From Diphasiastrum complanatum (taxonomy: Eukaryota > Streptophyta > Lycopodiopsida > Lycopodiales > Lycopodiaceae), in the NCBI GenBank assembly GCA_029204225.1, contig CM055094.1:19120065-19184064 (forward strand): a stretch of DNA of 64,000 bases, in the 5' to 3' direction. The translations under genes were made by a program, and so were the position numbers. The notes under the pieces were generated by a model that saw only the letters and a program-made list of their open reading frames with translations, searched no databases and was not told the DNA's origin. This document shows positions 63,065 through 64,000 of this stretch, one piece after another; positions within the stretch are counted from its first letter, which is position 1; each line of letters starts with the position of its first letter.

Positions 63065-63800
63065 CCACTCAAGCCTACATGACAAACCCACGTGGTATAG
63101 CTTAGTTGGCTTGCCACACAAGCCTATGTCAAGCCTATATGGCAGACTGCAACATACCAGCATGAACATACTAGCATCAAGCCTATGTCATGCCTATATG
63201 ACCTACCACGCAAGCCTATGATAGGCCTACATGGCTTGCCACATGGCAAGTCCCTACCCTGTGTGGTTTATCTCATGACATGCCTACATGGCTTGCCACA
63301 TGGCAACTTGGGAGCCCCAGCTCTCTCTCTCTAGCTCCACTCAAGCCTACATGGCAGAGCTTGGTTGGCTTGCCACACAAGCCTATGGCAAGCCTATGTG
63401 GTATCCTGCGACATGCTTACGTGGGAAGCATCAGAAATATGCCATGCCTATGTGGCCTGTCACGCAAGCCTATGGTTTATCTCATGACATGCCTACATGG
63501 CTTGCCACATGGCAACTTGGGAGCCCCAGCTCTCTCTCTCTAGCTCCACTCAAGCCTACATGGCAGAGCCCGGTTTGCTTGCCACACAAGCCTATGGCAA
63601 GCCTATGTGGTAGCCTGCGACATGCTTACGTAGGAAGCATCAGAAACATGCCATGCCTATGTGGCCTGCCACGCAAGCCTATGGTAGGCCTGTGTGGTTT
63701 GCCAAGTGGCAACTTTTGAGCCCACCTATATATATATATATAGATCTCTAGGTCCACTCAAGCGTACGTGGCACATGGCCCAGTTAGCTTGACATACAAG
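63062..63800. repeat. ~209-bp satellite, minus orientation
   Basis: 'tggcaacttgggagccccag' recurs at 63301 and 63510 (209 bp). Mirror of 26.0-26.76 kb, TA run at about 63725-63742, adjoining the histone copy. Confidence 0.85.
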
Positions 63801-63801
63801 G

Positions 63802-64000
63802 TTATGGTAGGCCTACATGGCTTGCCACATGGCAACCCTCAAGCCTGCATGATTTGCCATGTGGCATACCGCTGTCATTCGTGTTTCGAAACCTCATGAC
63901 AAGAGGCATGTCCTTGGGCATCAGTGTCACCCTCTTGCCATGAATGGAACACAGCATCGAATCCTCAAACAATTTTGTCTGGAAGTCCTCGTATGCAATA
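63802..64000 (-). CDS. CENH3-like copy 3, partial (window edge)
   Basis: Minus strand, from residue 88 of the copy-1 numbering to the stop at 63804-63802: [44 protein letters not shown], then the satellite-derived tail. Alpha3 is intact, unlike copy 2. Two replacements against copy 1 are visible (L119P, Y128N). The rest lies beyond the window. Confidence 0.75.
   Translation of the reverse strand, partial: IAYEDFQTKLFEDSMLCSIHGKRVTLMPKDMPLVMRFRNTNDSGMPHGKSCRLEGCHVASHVGLP

Noticed and set aside
62978-63169. Frames of poly-Ser-Leu or poly-Arg-Glu
   Set aside because: They are translations of the (CT)n/(GA)n microsatellites.
1-64000. The window is a functional centromere
   Set aside because: CENH3-like genes and a satellite do not show CENH3 occupancy; the satellite arrays here are under 1 kb each, too short for a typical plant centromere.

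Overview
The window is repeat-dense nuclear DNA of a eukaryote, almost certainly a plant. The evidence is a full-length plant-type Ty1/copia retrotransposon with an initiator-Met-tRNA primer site, spliceosomal introns, an AT-rich background and a histone H3 of the plant CENH3 type. Nothing identifies the species. I see no ordinary single-copy gene, tRNA, rRNA or CRISPR array. Nearly everything occurs two to six times in both orientations, as in pericentromeric, sex-chromosome, B-chromosome or ampliconic DNA.

Layout: the window is a mosaic of about ten modules. I name the unidentified ones A (duplicated-domain protein), B (70-codon ORF), C/D (non-coding repeats), E (short ORF), X (intron-bearing gene), Y and Z (exon-like segments). 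The central part is an imperfect giant inverted repeat centred near 30 kb: about 8.5-28.4 kb (plus) is mirrored by about 47.7-32.9 kb (minus). A second inverted pair is about 2.4-8.5 kb against 52.7-58.1 kb. A further A-B-C-D-satellite-H3 cassette closes the window at 59-64 kb.

Region by region: 1-2.6 kb is A, B and C/D. 2.6-8.9 kb is E, a gypsy protease remnant, Z/Y and a deleted copia (copia-B). 9-13.5 kb is X, a CACGTG array with outward TATA boxes, satellite and a YIDD reverse transcriptase. 13.6-25.4 kb is a gypsy remnant, Y/Z and X, with X split at 18106-24518 by a young intact copia element (copia-A). 25.5-26.8 kb is a CENH3-like histone running into a roughly 210-bp satellite. 27-31.4 kb is spacers, B and A. 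32.5-47.8 kb repeats these modules on the minus strand, with a second histone copy, the best-preserved X gene and the pre-insertion site of copia-A. 49-52.7 kb is a chimera of A and the reverse transcriptase followed by another CACGTG array and X tail. 53-58 kb is the inverted copia-B block. 59-64 kb ends in a third histone copy.

Most interesting: a CENH3-like histone amplified with satellite DNA, with a G-box array and TATA box upstream of one copy, and an unidentified intron-containing gene X travelling with it. One reading is a large composite selfish or ampliconic unit carrying a centromeric-histone paralogue. The alternative is neutral amplification of captured genes in heterochromatin. 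Apart from copia-A and histone copy 1, most coding segments carry stops or frameshifts, although different copies are often broken at different places.
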